Source: Zobellia galactanivorans
GTDB taxonomy: Bacteria; Bacteroidota; Bacteroidia; Flavobacteriales; Flavobacteriaceae
Length of the DNA: 64,000 nt
Assembly: GCF_000973105.1 (NCBI RefSeq)
Contig: NC_015844.1
Coordinates: 682,001-746,000 of the forward strand
Direction of reading: 5' to 3'
The notes below the pieces were generated by a model. That model was not told where the DNA came from, did not search any database, and saw only the letters and a list, made by a program, of their open reading frames with translations. Position 1 is the first letter of the stretch; every line of letters starts with the position of its first letter. Below are positions 1 to 8,671 of this stretch, in pieces. A program made the position numbers and the translations under genes.

Positions 1-48
1 ATCATCGACAAAATGCACACCTAATAACCTTAGTTTATACCTCTAGAC

Positions 49-135
49 GAAATACCACGGCAAAAATTATAGTATTATTCTGTAAATTGCACCCCCCCCC
101 CCACGGTATGCGGAATACCACAGAGAAAAACTATA
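49..135. repeat. C11 homopolymer flanked by an imperfect direct repeat
   Basis: Positions 92-102 are eleven consecutive C. On either side lies a related stretch, 49-71 and 112-135, which share GAATACCAC/AAATACCAC, then an A5 run, then TATA, with roughly 20 of 24 positions matching when one gap is allowed. The block lies just upstream of the start codon at 163. Long C runs are rare in this AT-leaning sequence. Length variation by slippage is possible but is only an inference. Confidence 0.6.
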
Positions 136-162
136 CGACGAACCAAACCTACTAGAACAGGA

Positions 163-696
163 ATGAAAGAAACACTTCCACGATTTGCGAAATCATCAAA
201 GAACATCGTAAATTTTTCAGATAAAAAACCAAAGTATAGGTTTCGTCTTGTCGATTTCAAAAACAAAGATTACAAAACCGATCTTTTATTATGTCAGACC
301 CAATGCAATTTAGAAATCCTACCTAAAGGGGTTATGATAGTAGGGAATTTTGATGGCAACGACAACATCATCCCCTTGCTGAAAGACGAAATACGCTCAA
401 TTAGCTTGATCAGAGGAAAGGAAACCATTGATACATTCTGCTTATCGCCCATGCATATTTTACTCAAATTGGGCATCCCTAGTAGCATCTCGCGCTATTT
501 TAAAGTATACCCATCGGAACACAAGATTACGGAGACCCAGGTCGTCATCAAATGTGATGAATACCAACTAAAGCTGATAACCAGCGGTAACGACTACGGT
601 AAGCTACTCCGAATTTTCAAAAAGGCGGGATATACAGACGAATTAAACCTTGTTCAAAAACCGACATTAAGTCTTTTGAACTACAATCTTTATTAG
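163..696 (+). CDS. Hypothetical cytoplasmic protein, possibly PH-like fold
   Basis: This is a 177-residue protein with an ATG start and no signal peptide or membrane segment. I do not recognise the family. The N-terminus is basic. The middle (about residues 45-95) reads as alternating beta strands (ILPKGVMIVGNF, DEIRSISLIRGKE), and the C-terminal part ends in a helix before KPTLSLLNYNLY. Such a pattern fits a small bacterial PH/GRAM-like domain, but this is only an impression. It stands alone, with about 145 bp before the next gene, and lies behind the C11 tract and direct repeats that could affect its expression. Confidence 0.6.
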   Translation: MKETLPRFAKSSKNIVNFSDKKPKYRFRLVDFKNKDYKTDLLLCQTQCNLEILPKGVMIVGNFDGNDNIIPLLKDEIRSISLIRGKETIDTFCLSPMHILLKLGIPSSISRYFKVYPSEHKITETQVVIKCDEYQLKLITSGNDYGKLLRIFKKAGYTDELNLVQKPTLSLLNYNLY

Positions 697-795
697 TTTT
701 CTACTATTTTAACAGCTTTTCAATATTGGCTTTCTTCACAAAAAGCACACTATAGCAAGTTTTAGGTCGAGTCTGTCCGCCAATTCAATTGAGTT

Positions 796-809
796 CCCTA
801 AATTTAGGG
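796..809. promoter_or_regulatory. 14-bp perfect palindrome upstream of DUF3500 gene
   Basis: CCCTAAATTTAGGG is a perfect palindrome about 31 bp before the ATG at 841. It contains TAAATTTA, one base off the TAnnTTTG -7 box, so it may be a core promoter overlapped by a dimeric operator. No cognate regulator is visible nearby. Confidence 0.3.
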
Positions 810-840
810 GATACCAGCACCTTTTAGCCAGACAAAAACC

Positions 841-1860
841 ATGACCGTCAAACAAAACCTAGTATCGCTGCTTGCCCTGGTTGCTTTTCAAATAGGACAA
901 GCCCAAGAACTACATACGCTAGCGGAAACCTTTCTTCTTTCATTGACCGATGAACTACGCCAAGAAGCCCAGTTCAAACTAAGCGATGACGAACGTTTCA
1001 ATTTCAACTATATACCCCTAGAAAGAAAAGGCCCCACCTTCAAAGACTTTGACCCGGTTCAAAAAGAGGCCGCCCTGGCCTTGTTAAAAACATCGCTAAG
1101 TAAGGAAGGCTTACGTAAAACCTCTGAGATCATGGCCCTTGAAGACGTTTTGGCCGTCATCGAAAAGAAGCAACTCACTATGCCCGATGGATCCCCGATG
1201 CGGGATGCCCTTAACTACCATTTTTGCATTTTCGGAAACCCCACAGCCAAGGACTTTTGGGGCTGGCGTTTTGAAGGACATCACCTATCGTTGAACTTTG
1301 TAGCTTCCAAAGGAACCATCCTGTCGGCCACACCTTCCTTTATGGGCTCCAATCCGGGCATCGTGCCGCACGGAAAATCCAAGGGAAAACAAGTGCTTCA
1401 AAAGGAGACCGAAATGGGGTTTTCATTTGTTCACTCCTTATCAGAACAACAACTTGCCCAAGCCCTGTTTTCCGAAAAGGCACCCTACGAAATAATCACC
1501 GGTAACCAAAGAACCGTATCTCAACCAGAGCCTAGCGGAATTTCGTTCACCGATTTATCCAAAGCGCAAAAAAACCTCTTCCTAAACCTATTGGACCTCT
1601 ATTTGGGCAACTACGAAGCCAAGTTTTCAAAATCGCTAAAGTCCAAAATTGAAGAGGCCGGCATCAACACGCTTTCCTTTAGCTGGGCCGGAAGCCTAAA
1701 ACCCGGAAAAGGACACTATTACCGTATTTACGGACCAACCATACTTATAGAATACGACAATACCCAAAACAATGCCAACCATGTGCACACCGTAGTCCGC
1801 GACCTGACCAATGATTTCGGCCAAGATATTTTAAAACGGCACTACGAGCACAGCCATTAA
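841..1860 (+). CDS. DUF3500 family secreted protein
   Basis: The 339-residue product starts with a cleavable signal peptide (hydrophobic LVSLLALVAFQIG, then AQ), so it is exported to the periplasm or beyond. The rest matches the DUF3500 family as I know it: an N-terminal helical part, then FNYIPLERKGPTFKDFD, a central WGWRFEGHHLSLNF block and a C-terminal HYYRIYGPTILIEYDN plus NHVHTVVRD block. Several conserved His residues (GHHLS, NHVHT) suggest a metal site, but the biochemical role of the family is unknown to me. The DinB gene follows 25 bp downstream on the same strand, so the two are probably cotranscribed. Confidence 0.85.
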   Translation: MTVKQNLVSLLALVAFQIGQAQELHTLAETFLLSLTDELRQEAQFKLSDDERFNFNYIPLERKGPTFKDFDPVQKEAALALLKTSLSKEGLRKTSEIMALEDVLAVIEKKQLTMPDGSPMRDALNYHFCIFGNPTAKDFWGWRFEGHHLSLNFVASKGTILSATPSFMGSNPGIVPHGKSKGKQVLQKETEMGFSFVHSLSEQQLAQALFSEKAPYEIITGNQRTVSQPEPSGISFTDLSKAQKNLFLNLLDLYLGNYEAKFSKSLKSKIEEAGINTLSFSWAGSLKPGKGHYYRIYGPTILIEYDNTQNNANHVHTVVRDLTNDFGQDILKRHYEHSH

Positions 1861-1885
1861 ACCTCGGATCCTAAATTTTGAGAAG

Positions 1886-2401
1886 ATGCAAAACCCAAAA
1901 CCTGAAGTCTGGCTTCGCGGCCCTATTCCGGAAATACCCGCACTACTACAACCCGCGGCACACGCCCTGTTACAATCTTGCGAGGAAATAGAACGCTACC
2001 TGATCGATTTCCCACAAGACAAATTATGGACCAAAGTTGCCGGTCGCGCTTCGGTAGGTTTTCATTTGCAGCACATTACCGGTGTACTCGACCGTATGAT
2101 GAGCTATGCCCGGGCCGAAAGCTTATCGGAAGAGCAGTTTAGCTATCTCTCCAAAGAAGGCCAAGCCGACGAAGGACGTACTGTCACACAACTGGTTTCC
2201 GCTTTTCAGGAGAAGACCCAAGAGGCCCTATCTTTGTTTAAGACCTTAGACGAGGATACCTTAAGGGAAGTGCGTTCGGTAGGAAGAAAAAAGCTTCCTT
2301 CAACGACCCTAGGCCTGTTATTTCACGCCGCCGAACACAGCCAACGCCATGTCGGTCAGTTACTGGTAACAAAAAGCGTCCTTATTCCCCCTAAACACTA
2401 G
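1886..2401 (+). CDS. DinB/YfiT-like putative metal-dependent hydrolase
   Basis: This is a 171-residue all-helical protein of the DinB superfamily, four-helix bundles that bind a divalent metal through three histidines. The expected ligands are visible: QHITG in the second helix (about residue 60) and the AAEHSQRHVGQ motif near the C-terminus. Some family members are thiol transferases that use bacillithiol or mycothiol. That is of interest because bshC, which makes bacillithiol, is in the same window at 30088, but the link is inference. It is probably translated from the DUF3500 transcript. Confidence 0.8.
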   Translation: MQNPKPEVWLRGPIPEIPALLQPAAHALLQSCEEIERYLIDFPQDKLWTKVAGRASVGFHLQHITGVLDRMMSYARAESLSEEQFSYLSKEGQADEGRTVTQLVSAFQEKTQEALSLFKTLDEDTLREVRSVGRKKLPSTTLGLLFHAAEHSQRHVGQLLVTKSVLIPPKH

Positions 2402-2503
2402 ACTCCTGCTTTTATCATGTTTCATATGACTAAAAATTAACGTTTTAAGGGGAGTCAAATTTGGAATAACACCATAACTTCATATTGTTATAAAAACAAT
2501 GCT

Positions 2504-2728
2504 ATGAACACGAATGATGTTAAAATCTACTCCGGAAACCGTTTTACGGCACAATTAATTGAAGGAAAATTGAATGAAGTCGGTATAGTGCCGATCATCA
2601 AGGACGAATCGAAATCCGCCCGTTTGGCAGGGTTCGCGGCCAATATGGATGGCGCGCTAGAGCTCTACGTCCGCGAAGACGAAAAAGAACAGGCCATGCG
2701 TATTGCCAAAACCGTATCGGCAGAGTAA
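2504..2728 (+). CDS. DUF2007 (putative signal-transducing protein)
   Basis: This 74-residue cytoplasmic protein has the DUF2007 pattern: a short beta strand (VKIYSGNRFTAQLIEGKL), a helix, then a second strand and a basic/acidic C-terminal helix (LYVREDEKEQAMRIAKT). The family is ferredoxin-like, related to ACT/PII-type small domains, and is called putative signal transducing protein without experimental proof. The ATG start follows an AT-rich leader. The haem c lipoprotein gene begins 78 bp downstream on the same strand. Confidence 0.8.
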   Translation: MNTNDVKIYSGNRFTAQLIEGKLNEVGIVPIIKDESKSARLAGFAANMDGALELYVREDEKEQAMRIAKTVSAE

Positions 2729-2806
2729 AAAAACGGGGCAACATTGCTTTCTGTATTCATTATTCCCTATTTTTATCGGCTCCATACCAATGAATACATA
2801 ACAACA

Positions 2807-5800
2807 ATGACAATCAACACCAAACTCCCCCAATTCGTCGCGTTCGCGCTTCTTTTTACCTTATTCTGTTCCTGCGAATCCACACCGAAAAAACCAAAGG
2901 AAACGCCCTTGGTAATCGTTGAAGATTCACTTACCGAAGTAAGCCGGGCAAAACAGATCAGGGAAAGCATTAACCCCCAAATAGCAGAGGGACTCGAATT
3001 GAGCCTATGGGCTTCCGATTCTCTCGCTCCCGACCCCATTGCCATGCAAATTGACGATGAGGGCAGAGTTTACCTCACCCGTACCAATCGACAAAAAAAC
3101 TCGGAATTCGATATCCGGGGACACCAAGATTGGATGACCGCTTCAATTTCATTGCAGTCGGTAGAGGATCGTCGCAAGTTTTTACACGAAACCTTCGCCC
3201 CTGAAAAAAGTGAGGAGAACGAATGGTTTCCAGACCTTAACGAAGATGGCAGCCATGACTGGAAAGATCTTGCTGTTGAAAAAGACGAAGTATGGATGCT
3301 GGAAGACAGCAACAATAACGGTATCGCCGATAGGTCTACCCGAATATTGGAAGATTTTAACGAGGAGATTACCGATGTTGCCGGAGCACTTTTAGTACGC
3401 GACAACGATGTCTTTGTAGGAGTAGGGCCCGATATGTGGCGCTTGACCGATACGAATGACGATTTGATCCTTGACGAAAAAACCTCCCTTGCCCACGGTT
3501 TCGCCGTTCATATAGGTTTTGCCGCCCATGGTATGTCAGGGGCCATTGAAGGCCCCGACGGCAAGATTTACTGGGGCATAGGTGATATTGGCGCCAACCT
3601 TACCACTGCCGACGGCCAAAAGTTCAAATACCCGAACCAAGGTGTTATTGTACGCTGCAACCCTGACGGAAGTAATTTTGAGGTATTCGCCAGGGGATTG
3701 AGAAACACCCACGAATTTGTATTCGATGCCTACGGAAATATTATCTCCTCCGATAACGATGGCGACCACGCCGGTGAAAGCGAACGCCTTGTACACCTCG
3801 TGGAAGGTTCCGATTCGGGATGGCGCTCCAACTGGCAATACGGCAAGTATACCGACCCCAAGAACAACGGATATAAGGTTTGGATGGACGAAAAGCTATT
3901 CACTCCCCGCTGGGAAGGACAAGCGGCATACATTGTTCCCCCTATACAGAATTTCCACAACGGACCTACGGGTATGACCTATAACCCAGGTACCGCCCTA
4001 GGTAAAGATTGGCTGAACAAGTTCTTTTTGGTCGAATTTGTGGGCAACCCGGATCGTTCCAATATCTGGGCCTTTGACCTAAAACCCAAAGGAGCCAGTT
4101 TTGAACTCAATACCGATAAAAGTATCTTGAGCGGCGTTCTACCTACAGGAATCCAGTTTGGCCCCGATGGCGCCATGTACCTTGCGGACTGGATTACCGG
4201 ATGGGGCACCAAAAATTATGGCCGGGTCTGGAAGCTCGATGTGAACGCTTCTAAAAACGACCTTGAAAAAGAACGTCAGGAGACCAAGCGCCTTATGACC
4301 CTCGACTACGAAGTCCAATCAATCGAAGAACTGGTCAAATTGCTTTCATACGGCGATATGCGCATCAGGAAAAAAGCCCAATTTCAATTGGCAAAGAACG
4401 GCGCAAAAGGATATAAGGCACTGAAACAGGTCGCTGCCGAAAGCCCCAATCAATTTGCCCGGATCCACGCAATTTGGGGCATTGGCCAAATGGCCGATAC
4501 AAAAGCCGCCGAAGCCGAGCCCCTAGTCAACCTTTTATCCGATAAGGACCCTGAAATCATTGCCCAAGCCGCAAAAATTTTAGGTGATGTACGATATACG
4601 GGAGCTACTTCAAAATTAATCGGACTATTAAAGCATACCAACCCTAGGGTACAGTTCTTTGCCGCCCAAGCTTTGGGAAGAACAAAGGCCGACGCTGCCG
4701 TACAACCCTTGCTTGACCTTATTGTAACGAATAACGATGAAGATGTTTATTTGAGACATGCGGCCGTTCTGGCCCTATCCCGAATCGGAAAAACCGAATC
4801 CATCATCCCTTTGGCGCATAACCCGAACCGAAGCCTTAGAATTGCCGCCGTTCTCGTTTTACGCCGGCTCCAAGACCCCGCGGTCGCCCAATTCTTGAAC
4901 GATGAGGACGAATACATTGTAACGGAAGCTGCGAGGGCCATTAACGACGACTGGTCTATTGAAGCGGCGCTTCCCGCCCTTGCGAATATGCTTACCGTAG
5001 AAAAGTTCAATTCAGAACCCTTAATGCGTAGGGCAATCAATGCCGCCCTTCGTGTTGGTGGTGAAAAGGAATTGGAAAACCTTATCGCCTTCGCCAAAGA
5101 CAAGAATAGGTCGAACGTTTTAAGAGGTGAAGCCTTGGCTACGATTGGCACATGGGCAGAACCTTCGGTCCTTGACCGCGTAGACGGTCGCTTTCGAGGC
5201 GAAATCAAGAGAGACCCGAACAGCGTAAAGCAAAAGATAGAAAAAGACATTCCCGATTTTCTTGAAGATAGCGATACCGAAATACTTATCGGCATTACCA
5301 ATACTTTGGCAAACCTAGGAATCGACACCCATAACGACGCCCTTTTCGCTATTATGAAAAAGGACAAATCACCAAAGGTCAGGTCTGAAATCTTAAAGGC
5401 CTTGGGCACATTGAACTACGAGAAAATTGAAACCACCATGCAATACGGCATGAAAGATGACGATAAAAATGTTCGCACCACGGCCATAAGCCTGATGACT
5501 AAAATGGATATCTCAAAAGAGAACTTACCGAACATCATCAATCCCATTTTCAAAAAGGGGTCGGTTCGCGAACAGCAGCAGCTATTGAGTGTTTTAGGAG
5601 AACTTCCCATCGAGAAGAGTGGTGATGTTTTAAAAGGATTGATACAAGAAGCCAGGGCTGACCGCCTTAAACAAAGTGTTATTCTCGACCTTATCGAGGC
5701 CGTTGAAGCCACTGGAAGCGAAACTTTAATCGCGGAACTAACACCACTCAAGGAAAACGGCAACTCTATTGACGCCTTTAAAGAAACCTTGGTCGGCGGC

Positions 5801-6217
5801 AATTATAGGGATGGCCGGAACGTATTCAACAAAAACCCTACCGCACAATGTACCCGATGTCACGCTATTGGCAGTGCCGGTGGCGACGTAGGGCCTTCCC
5901 TTGAAAACATAGGAAACATTCTAAGCAGGGAGCAAATCTTAGAAGCACTTATTGAACCAAGTGCACGATTGGCCCCAGGATACGGTAGCGTTTCCCTGAC
6001 CTTAAAAGACGGACAAAAAATTAGCGGCATTCTCGAAGCCGAAACCGATGAGGAAATTACTTTGAGAACATCGGAAGCCGAACCTTTGGACATCCCTATA
6101 TCACGTATAGCCAAACGTGAAAACATGCCATCGGCCATGCCGCCTATGGGCCGATTGATATCGAAAAGGGAATTGCGAAACTTGATAGAGTACCTTGCCA
6201 ATCTCAAACAAGGTTAA
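2807..6217 (+). CDS. Large PVC-type haem c lipoprotein with beta-propeller and HEAT repeats
   Basis: I chose the ATG at 2807 rather than the upstream TTG at 2744 because it gives a clean lipoprotein signal (FALLFTLFCSCES). The mature 1136-residue protein has three parts. Residues of about 40-480 form a glucose/sorbosone dehydrogenase-like propeller (GVIVRCNPDGSNFEVFARGL, EFVFDAYGNIISSDNDGD). About 520-900 are HEAT-like repeats. The C-terminus is a cytochrome c domain with the haem motif CTRCH (Cys1015, Cys1018, His1019) and a Met-rich MPSAMPPMG as likely sixth-ligand region. Such proteins are called PVC-type or membrane-bound dehydrogenases. The substrate is unknown; electron transfer from sugar or alcohol oxidation in the periplasm is the usual guess. 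Confidence 0.9.
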   Translation: MTINTKLPQFVAFALLFTLFCSCESTPKKPKETPLVIVEDSLTEVSRAKQIRESINPQIAEGLELSLWASDSLAPDPIAMQIDDEGRVYLTRTNRQKNSEFDIRGHQDWMTASISLQSVEDRRKFLHETFAPEKSEENEWFPDLNEDGSHDWKDLAVEKDEVWMLEDSNNNGIADRSTRILEDFNEEITDVAGALLVRDNDVFVGVGPDMWRLTDTNDDLILDEKTSLAHGFAVHIGFAAHGMSGAIEGPDGKIYWGIGDIGANLTTADGQKFKYPNQGVIVRCNPDGSNFEVFARGLRNTHEFVFDAYGNIISSDNDGDHAGESERLVHLVEGSDSGWRSNWQYGKYTDPKNNGYKVWMDEKLFTPRWEGQAAYIVPPIQNFHNGPTGMTYNPGTALGKDWLNKFFLVEFVGNPDRSNIWAFDLKPKGASFELNTDKSILSGVLPTGIQFGPDGAMYLADWITGWGTKNYGRVWKLDVNASKNDLEKERQETKRLMTLDYEVQSIEELVKLLSYGDMRIRKKAQFQLAKNGAKGYKALKQVAAESPNQFARIHAIWGIGQMADTKAAEAEPLVNLLSDKDPEIIAQAAKILGDVRYTGATSKLIGLLKHTNPRVQFFAAQALGRTKADAAVQPLLDLIVTNNDEDVYLRHAAVLALSRIGKTESIIPLAHNPNRSLRIAAVLVLRRLQDPAVAQFLNDEDEYIVTEAARAINDDWSIEAALPALANMLTVEKFNSEPLMRRAINAALRVGGEKELENLIAFAKDKNRSNVLRGEALATIGTWAEPSVLDRVDGRFRGEIKRDPNSVKQKIEKDIPDFLEDSDTEILIGITNTLANLGIDTHNDALFAIMKKDKSPKVRSEILKALGTLNYEKIETTMQYGMKDDDKNVRTTAISLMTKMDISKENLPNIINPIFKKGSVREQQQLLSVLGELPIEKSGDVLKGLIQEARADRLKQSVILDLIEAVEATGSETLIAELTPLKENGNSIDAFKETLVGGNYRDGRNVFNKNPTAQCTRCHAIGSAGGDVGPSLENIGNILSREQILEALIEPSARLAPGYGSVSLTLKDGQKISGILEAETDEEITLRTSEAEPLDIPISRIAKRENMPSAMPPMGRLISKRELRNLIEYLANLKQG

Positions 6218-6227
6218 AGACCAACAA

Positions 6228-6260
6228 AAAAATCCCTCCGGTTCTGGAGGGATTTTTTTT
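6228..6260. terminator. Bidirectional intrinsic terminator
   Basis: A 12-bp stem AAAAATCCCTCC / GGAGGGATTTTT with a 6-nt loop is followed by a T run on the plus strand and preceded by an A run, so it can serve both the haem lipoprotein gene and the converging minus-strand gene ending at 6287. Confidence 0.85.
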
Positions 6261-6286
6261 GTTCTTATTTTTCGATACGGTTTTTA

Positions 6287-7228
6287 TTAAAGGAAAGACA
6301 CCCCCTGTTTGGCCTTTTCAAATTCCGACATCAAGTCACTTACAATGCGGGCCGCCGGTTTAATATCGTGAATAAGCGAAGCCACTTGGCCTATCTCGAG
6401 CTCCCCTTCTTCCAAATCACCTTCAAAGATGCCCCTTTTGGCACGCGCCCTTCCCAGGAGTTCCCTTAGATCTTCCTTTGTAGCCCCATTGGCGTAAGCC
6501 TGCTCTACATCTTTATAAAACTTGTTCTTTATAAGCCGTACCGGGGCCAATTCCTTCAAGGTAAGCTGGGTATCGCCCTCGCCGGCCTCCACTACTTTTT
6601 GCTTGAACAACAAATGGGATGAAGCTTCATCACTGGCAACAAACCTACTCCCTACTTGTACCCCATCGGCACCCAAGACCATAGTAGCGAGCATGGCCGC
6701 ACCCGTAGCTATTCCACCGGCGGCAATGATAGGGATGTCTATTTTTTCCTTTACCGCCGGAATCAAGGTCAAGGTAGTCGTCTCATCGCGACCATTATGC
6801 CCCCCGGCCTCAAAACCTTCGGCCACAATAGCGTCTACACCGGCTTCTTGGGCCTTTAGGGCGAACTTTAGGCTACTGACCACATGTACTACCGTAATTC
6901 CTTTTTCTTTTAAGTAGGATGTCCATGTTTTCGGGTTTCCGGCCGAAGTAAAAACAATTTTTACCCCAAGTTCAACGATAATATCCATCAATCGCCCCAA
7001 ATCAGGATAGAGCATCGGTACATTGACACCAAAAGGCTTATCGCTTGCCTTTTGACATTTTTCTATATGATCCCTTAATACTTCCGGATACATGCTACCG
7101 GCACCGATCAAGCCCAATCCACCGGCATTGGAAACGGCAGAAGCCAATCGCCAGCCGCTAGTCCATATCATTCCCGCCTGAACGATCGGGTATTTAATTC
7201 CGAAGAGTTCCGTAATTCTATTTTGCAT
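6287..7228 (-). CDS. Nitronate monooxygenase / FabK-like FMN enzyme
   Basis: This is a 313-residue TIM-barrel flavoprotein of the NMO/2-nitropropane dioxygenase family. Visible signatures are YPIVQAGMIWTSG at the N-terminus, the EGFEAGGHNG block with the conserved His, AAGGIATGAAM and GADGVQVGSRF, which bind the FMN phosphate. The same fold includes FabK, the FMN-dependent enoyl-ACP reductase, and I cannot separate the two by eye. Length suits both. It lies 24 bp downstream of mnmA on the same strand and is probably cotranscribed with it. Confidence 0.85.
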   Translation of the reverse strand: MQNRITELFGIKYPIVQAGMIWTSGWRLASAVSNAGGLGLIGAGSMYPEVLRDHIEKCQKASDKPFGVNVPMLYPDLGRLMDIIVELGVKIVFTSAGNPKTWTSYLKEKGITVVHVVSSLKFALKAQEAGVDAIVAEGFEAGGHNGRDETTTLTLIPAVKEKIDIPIIAAGGIATGAAMLATMVLGADGVQVGSRFVASDEASSHLLFKQKVVEAGEGDTQLTLKELAPVRLIKNKFYKDVEQAYANGATKEDLRELLGRARAKRGIFEGDLEEGELEIGQVASLIHDIKPAARIVSDLMSEFEKAKQGVSFL

Positions 7229-7252
7229 CGATATAGTATTGAAAAATTTCCT

Positions 7253-8443
7253 TTATGAAATTACTCCCGACCCAATAAGTTCATCGCCTAGGTACCATGC
7301 CGCAAACTGACCTTCGGTAATTGCTGATTGCTTTTCCTCGAAATCTACATACAACCCTCCATCGACTTTATACAAGCTTGCTTTCTGCAAGGGTTGACGA
7401 TATCGAATTCGGGCCATTACCTCAAGTGTTTCACCATCGTTCAGCGCCAAATCGGTACGCACCCAATGCAATTCTTCATCGGTTATAAAGAGGGTTTTTC
7501 TATACAGACCGGGGTGCGATTTACCCTGCCCCGTATAAATCACGTTTTCGTCCACATCGGTATCGATCACGAACAGGGGTTCTTTGGTTCCCCCAACATC
7601 AAGACCTTTACGCTGCCCCTTGGTGAAATAATGTGCCCCTTGATGTTCGCCTACCACCTTACCGTCTGAAACGCTGTATATAGGCTTTTCGGAATAAAAG
7701 GCTAGTTCCGCCTGTTTGCTTTCAAACTGGGGCCGTTCTTTTTGGTATTGGGAAACATCCGACGGCACTTCAACAATAACCCCTTTTTTAGGCTTCAATT
7801 TTTGTTGAAGAAATTCCGGCAAACGCACCTTTCCTATAAAACAAAGTCCTTGTGAATCTTTTTTATCGGCCGTAATCAAATTATTATCAGCCGCGATCTG
7901 TCGAACTTCCGGCTTGTTCAAATCCCCAATGGGAAACAAGGTTTTTGACAATTGCTCCTGGGAAAGCTGACACAGAAAATAGGACTGGTCTTTGTTCCCG
8001 TCGACACCTGCCAAAAGTTGGTAGGTTTCCGAACCATCTTCATTCTTAATGATTCCCTTTCTGCAATAGTGGCCCGTAGCTACGTAATCGGCCCCCAGTT
8101 GCAAAGCAATATCCATGAATACATCGAATTTTATTTCACGGTTGCAGAGCACATCAGGATTTGGGGTACGTCCTTTTTCATATTCCGCGAACATATAATC
8201 TACGATCCGTTCCTTATACTGAACGCTTAAATCTACGGTCTGAAAAGGTATCCCCAACTTTTCGGCCACGATCAAAGCATCGTTACTATCTTCCAACCAC
8301 GGGCATTCTTCCGAAATAGTAACCGAATCATCGTGCCAATTCTTCATAAACAAGCCTATTACCTCATACCCCTGCTCTTTCAAGAGGTATGCCGTTACAC
8401 TTGAATCCACCCCTCCCGAGAGGCCTACAACTACTTTTTTCAT
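7253..8443 (-). CDS. mnmA: tRNA-specific 2-thiouridylase MnmA
   Basis: This enzyme thiolates U34 of tRNA Lys, Glu and Gln. The ATG at 8443 ([15 protein letters not shown]) was chosen because the 31 extra residues further upstream are not MnmA-like; the product is 396 residues, near normal length. The PP-loop SGGVDSS is at residues 9-15. The catalytic cysteines are in [12 protein letters not shown] and [10 protein letters not shown], and the C-terminal beta-barrel ends with the typical [25 protein letters not shown] promoter-like box lies 18 bp upstream. The NMO/FabK-like gene follows in the same direction. Confidence 0.97.
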   Translation of the reverse strand: MKKVVVGLSGGVDSSVTAYLLKEQGYEVIGLFMKNWHDDSVTISEECPWLEDSNDALIVAEKLGIPFQTVDLSVQYKERIVDYMFAEYEKGRTPNPDVLCNREIKFDVFMDIALQLGADYVATGHYCRKGIIKNEDGSETYQLLAGVDGNKDQSYFLCQLSQEQLSKTLFPIGDLNKPEVRQIAADNNLITADKKDSQGLCFIGKVRLPEFLQQKLKPKKGVIVEVPSDVSQYQKERPQFESKQAELAFYSEKPIYSVSDGKVVGEHQGAHYFTKGQRKGLDVGGTKEPLFVIDTDVDENVIYTGQGKSHPGLYRKTLFITDEELHWVRTDLALNDGETLEVMARIRYRQPLQKASLYKVDGGLYVDFEEKQSAITEGQFAAWYLGDELIGSGVIS

Positions 8444-8460
8444 GATAATAAATAAGAGGA

Positions 8461-8468
8461 CAAAATTA
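8461..8468 (-). promoter_or_regulatory. Candidate -7 box (TAATTTTG) of mnmA
   Basis: Minus-strand TAATTTTG matches the Bacteroidota -7 consensus TAnnTTTG. It sits 17 nt before the mnmA start codon. No clear TTTG -33 partner is at the usual distance. Confidence 0.45.
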
Positions 8469-8671
8469 GTCAATAAACACGGATTCCACCTTTTCAAATC
8501 CAATTTTAGCATTCCCTTAAACTTAAAAGTGTTCAACTTTTATTCAATAAAGTTAAACAAAACTATATTTTTAGCTTAAATTGCATCAGATTTAACTTAA
8601 GGAAGTGGGTAAGGATGATACATAGGGTATTGTATTCTGTCCATTTAATATGAACATTTAATATATGTATT

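Noticed and set aside
75-266. Minus-strand frame across the C11 tract
   Set aside because: Its length depends on the homopolymer and it overlaps the start of the better frame at 163; low-complexity Gly run and no domain.
4747-5409. 220-codon minus-strand frame inside the haem lipoprotein gene
   Set aside because: Opposite the HEAT repeats of a clear gene, Ser/Arg/Leu-rich shadow composition.
6287-7228. Firm naming as fabK
   Set aside because: FabK and nitronate monooxygenase share the fold and motifs; no fatty-acid synthesis gene is adjacent, so the specific name is not supported.
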